Assembly: GCA_946497375.1 (NCBI GenBank)
Contig: CAMMKE010000065.1
Location: forward strand, 1-5,767
Reading direction: 5' to 3'
Source: an uncultured Mycoplasmatota bacterium
GTDB lineage: Bacteria; Bacillota_I; Bacilli_A; RF39; UBA660
Length of the DNA: 5,767 bases
Positions 5,323-5,767 of this stretch are shown piece after piece. The position numbers and the translations under genes are program-made. The notes under the pieces are model-generated. The model was not told where the DNA came from, ran no database searches, and saw nothing but the letters and a program-made list of their open reading frames with translations. The first letter of the stretch is position 1, and every line of letters begins with the position of its first letter.

Positions 5323-5747
5323 ATGATAATATGATAGCAGTAAGATATAATGGAAGTAATTGGGTAAAGACAGACATAGATAATAATTGGTATAACTATG
5401 ATATAGGACAATGGGCAAATGCAGTAACTGTTAGTTCTTCTAGTAGAGATAGATATTTATCATCACCAGTAGGAACAGAAATAAGTATGGAAGATATAGA
5501 GACAATGTGGGTATGGATACCAAGGTATAGTTATACTATAGGAAGTGAAGATGGAACAAATTATTATGGAAAGCAAGGAGACTATTTAGATACAACACCT
5601 ACCCAAGCATTGCCAGGAGAGATAGATATAAAGTTTGTATCAAAAGAAACAAAAGATAGAGGAACAGCAAGATATGTAGTAAGTGATGGAATACAAGATA
5701 ATAGTTGGTATATGTTAAATTACAATTTATTTAATGTTAAAACTTAG
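5298..5747 (+). CDS. C-terminal part of the frame-broken surface-protein gene (Trp/Tyr-rich domain of unknown function)
   Basis: This frame opens after a TAG at 5286-5288 and is -1 relative to the upstream part. From the likely junction at 5298 it gives 149 residues ending at TAG 5745-5747. An internal ATG at 5331 exists, but only a weak GAG precedes it and there is no signal peptide, so independent translation of an exported domain is unlikely. The sequence starts TKPNEPELDDN (linker), then MIAVRYNGSNWVKTD, DNNWYNYDIGQWANAVTV, and the segment METMW-like IETMWVWIPRYSY followed by GSEDGTNYYGKQGDYLD. Such Trp/Tyr/Gly-rich, cysteine-free modules are known to me only as hypothetical surface or fibre-like proteins of gut Bacillota. 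No LPxTG or C-terminal membrane anchor is visible. The ending NYNLFNVKT, rich in N, L and F, looks less like the preceding domain and may be a truncation. Confidence 0.6.
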   Translation, partial: TKPNEPELDDNMIAVRYNGSNWVKTDIDNNWYNYDIGQWANAVTVSSSSRDRYLSSPVGTEISMEDIETMWVWIPRYSYTIGSEDGTNYYGKQGDYLDTTPTQALPGEIDIKFVSKETKDRGTARYVVSDGIQDNSWYMLNYNLFNVKT

Positions 5748-5767
5748 ATAATTTTCAAAATTAAATT

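Noticed and set aside
1..5767. tRNA, rRNA, CRISPR array, insertion sequence or integrase
   Set aside because: I found no cloverleaf, no regularly spaced repeats, and no transposase- or recombinase-like protein on either strand.

Overview
The window is AT-rich Bacillota-type chromosomal DNA. It carries a manganese catalase/CotJC tail, a bacterial chromosome SMC, and a camelysin/TasA-like exported protein with a hydrophobic N-terminus. Every tryptophan in the real genes is TGG and no gene contains an in-frame TGA, so the standard bacterial code fits better than the Mycoplasma code. The SMC is only 981 residues, closer from memory to the ~980-residue Mycoplasma P115 proteins than to the ~1190-residue B. 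subtilis protein. An uncultured gut-type Bacilli lineage near the Mollicutes is my inference; the sequence does not prove it.

Layout: 1-165 (+) is the C-terminal end of a di-manganese catalase/CotJC-like protein. It converges on a minus-strand unit at 180-1360, and both end inside one bidirectional terminator hairpin (158-187). The minus-strand unit consists of two overlapping frames. The upstream frame (842-1360) has a near-perfect promoter and a strong ribosome binding site. The downstream frame (180-857 and beyond) has no ATG, GTG, TTG or CTG codon for its first ~125 codons. They overlap exactly at an in-phase A-AAA-AAG slippery heptamer, and a -1 shift there would yield one 393-residue protein with a C-terminal HExxH motif. 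Divergently, 1514-4459 (+) encodes an intact SMC ATPase.

Downstream of smc, 4460-4749 holds no conventional gene. It has several adjoining inverted repeats, a 40-codon open frame with a good ribosome binding site and a run of nine Gs, and a terminator-like hairpin overlapping the end of that frame. Next comes an exported protein gene (4750-5322) whose frame breaks at a short A run. Its continuation lies in the -1 frame (5298-5747) and carries a Trp/Tyr-rich extracellular-type domain.

The two signals most worth checking are the slippery-site two-frame gene and the G9 leader with its terminator ahead of the surface-protein gene. The window has two -1 frame breaks at A runs, so missing-base errors must be excluded first. 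An A7 run inside smc (2963-2969) is in frame, which argues against a general loss of bases from A tracts. I see no tRNA, rRNA, CRISPR array, transposase or integrase.
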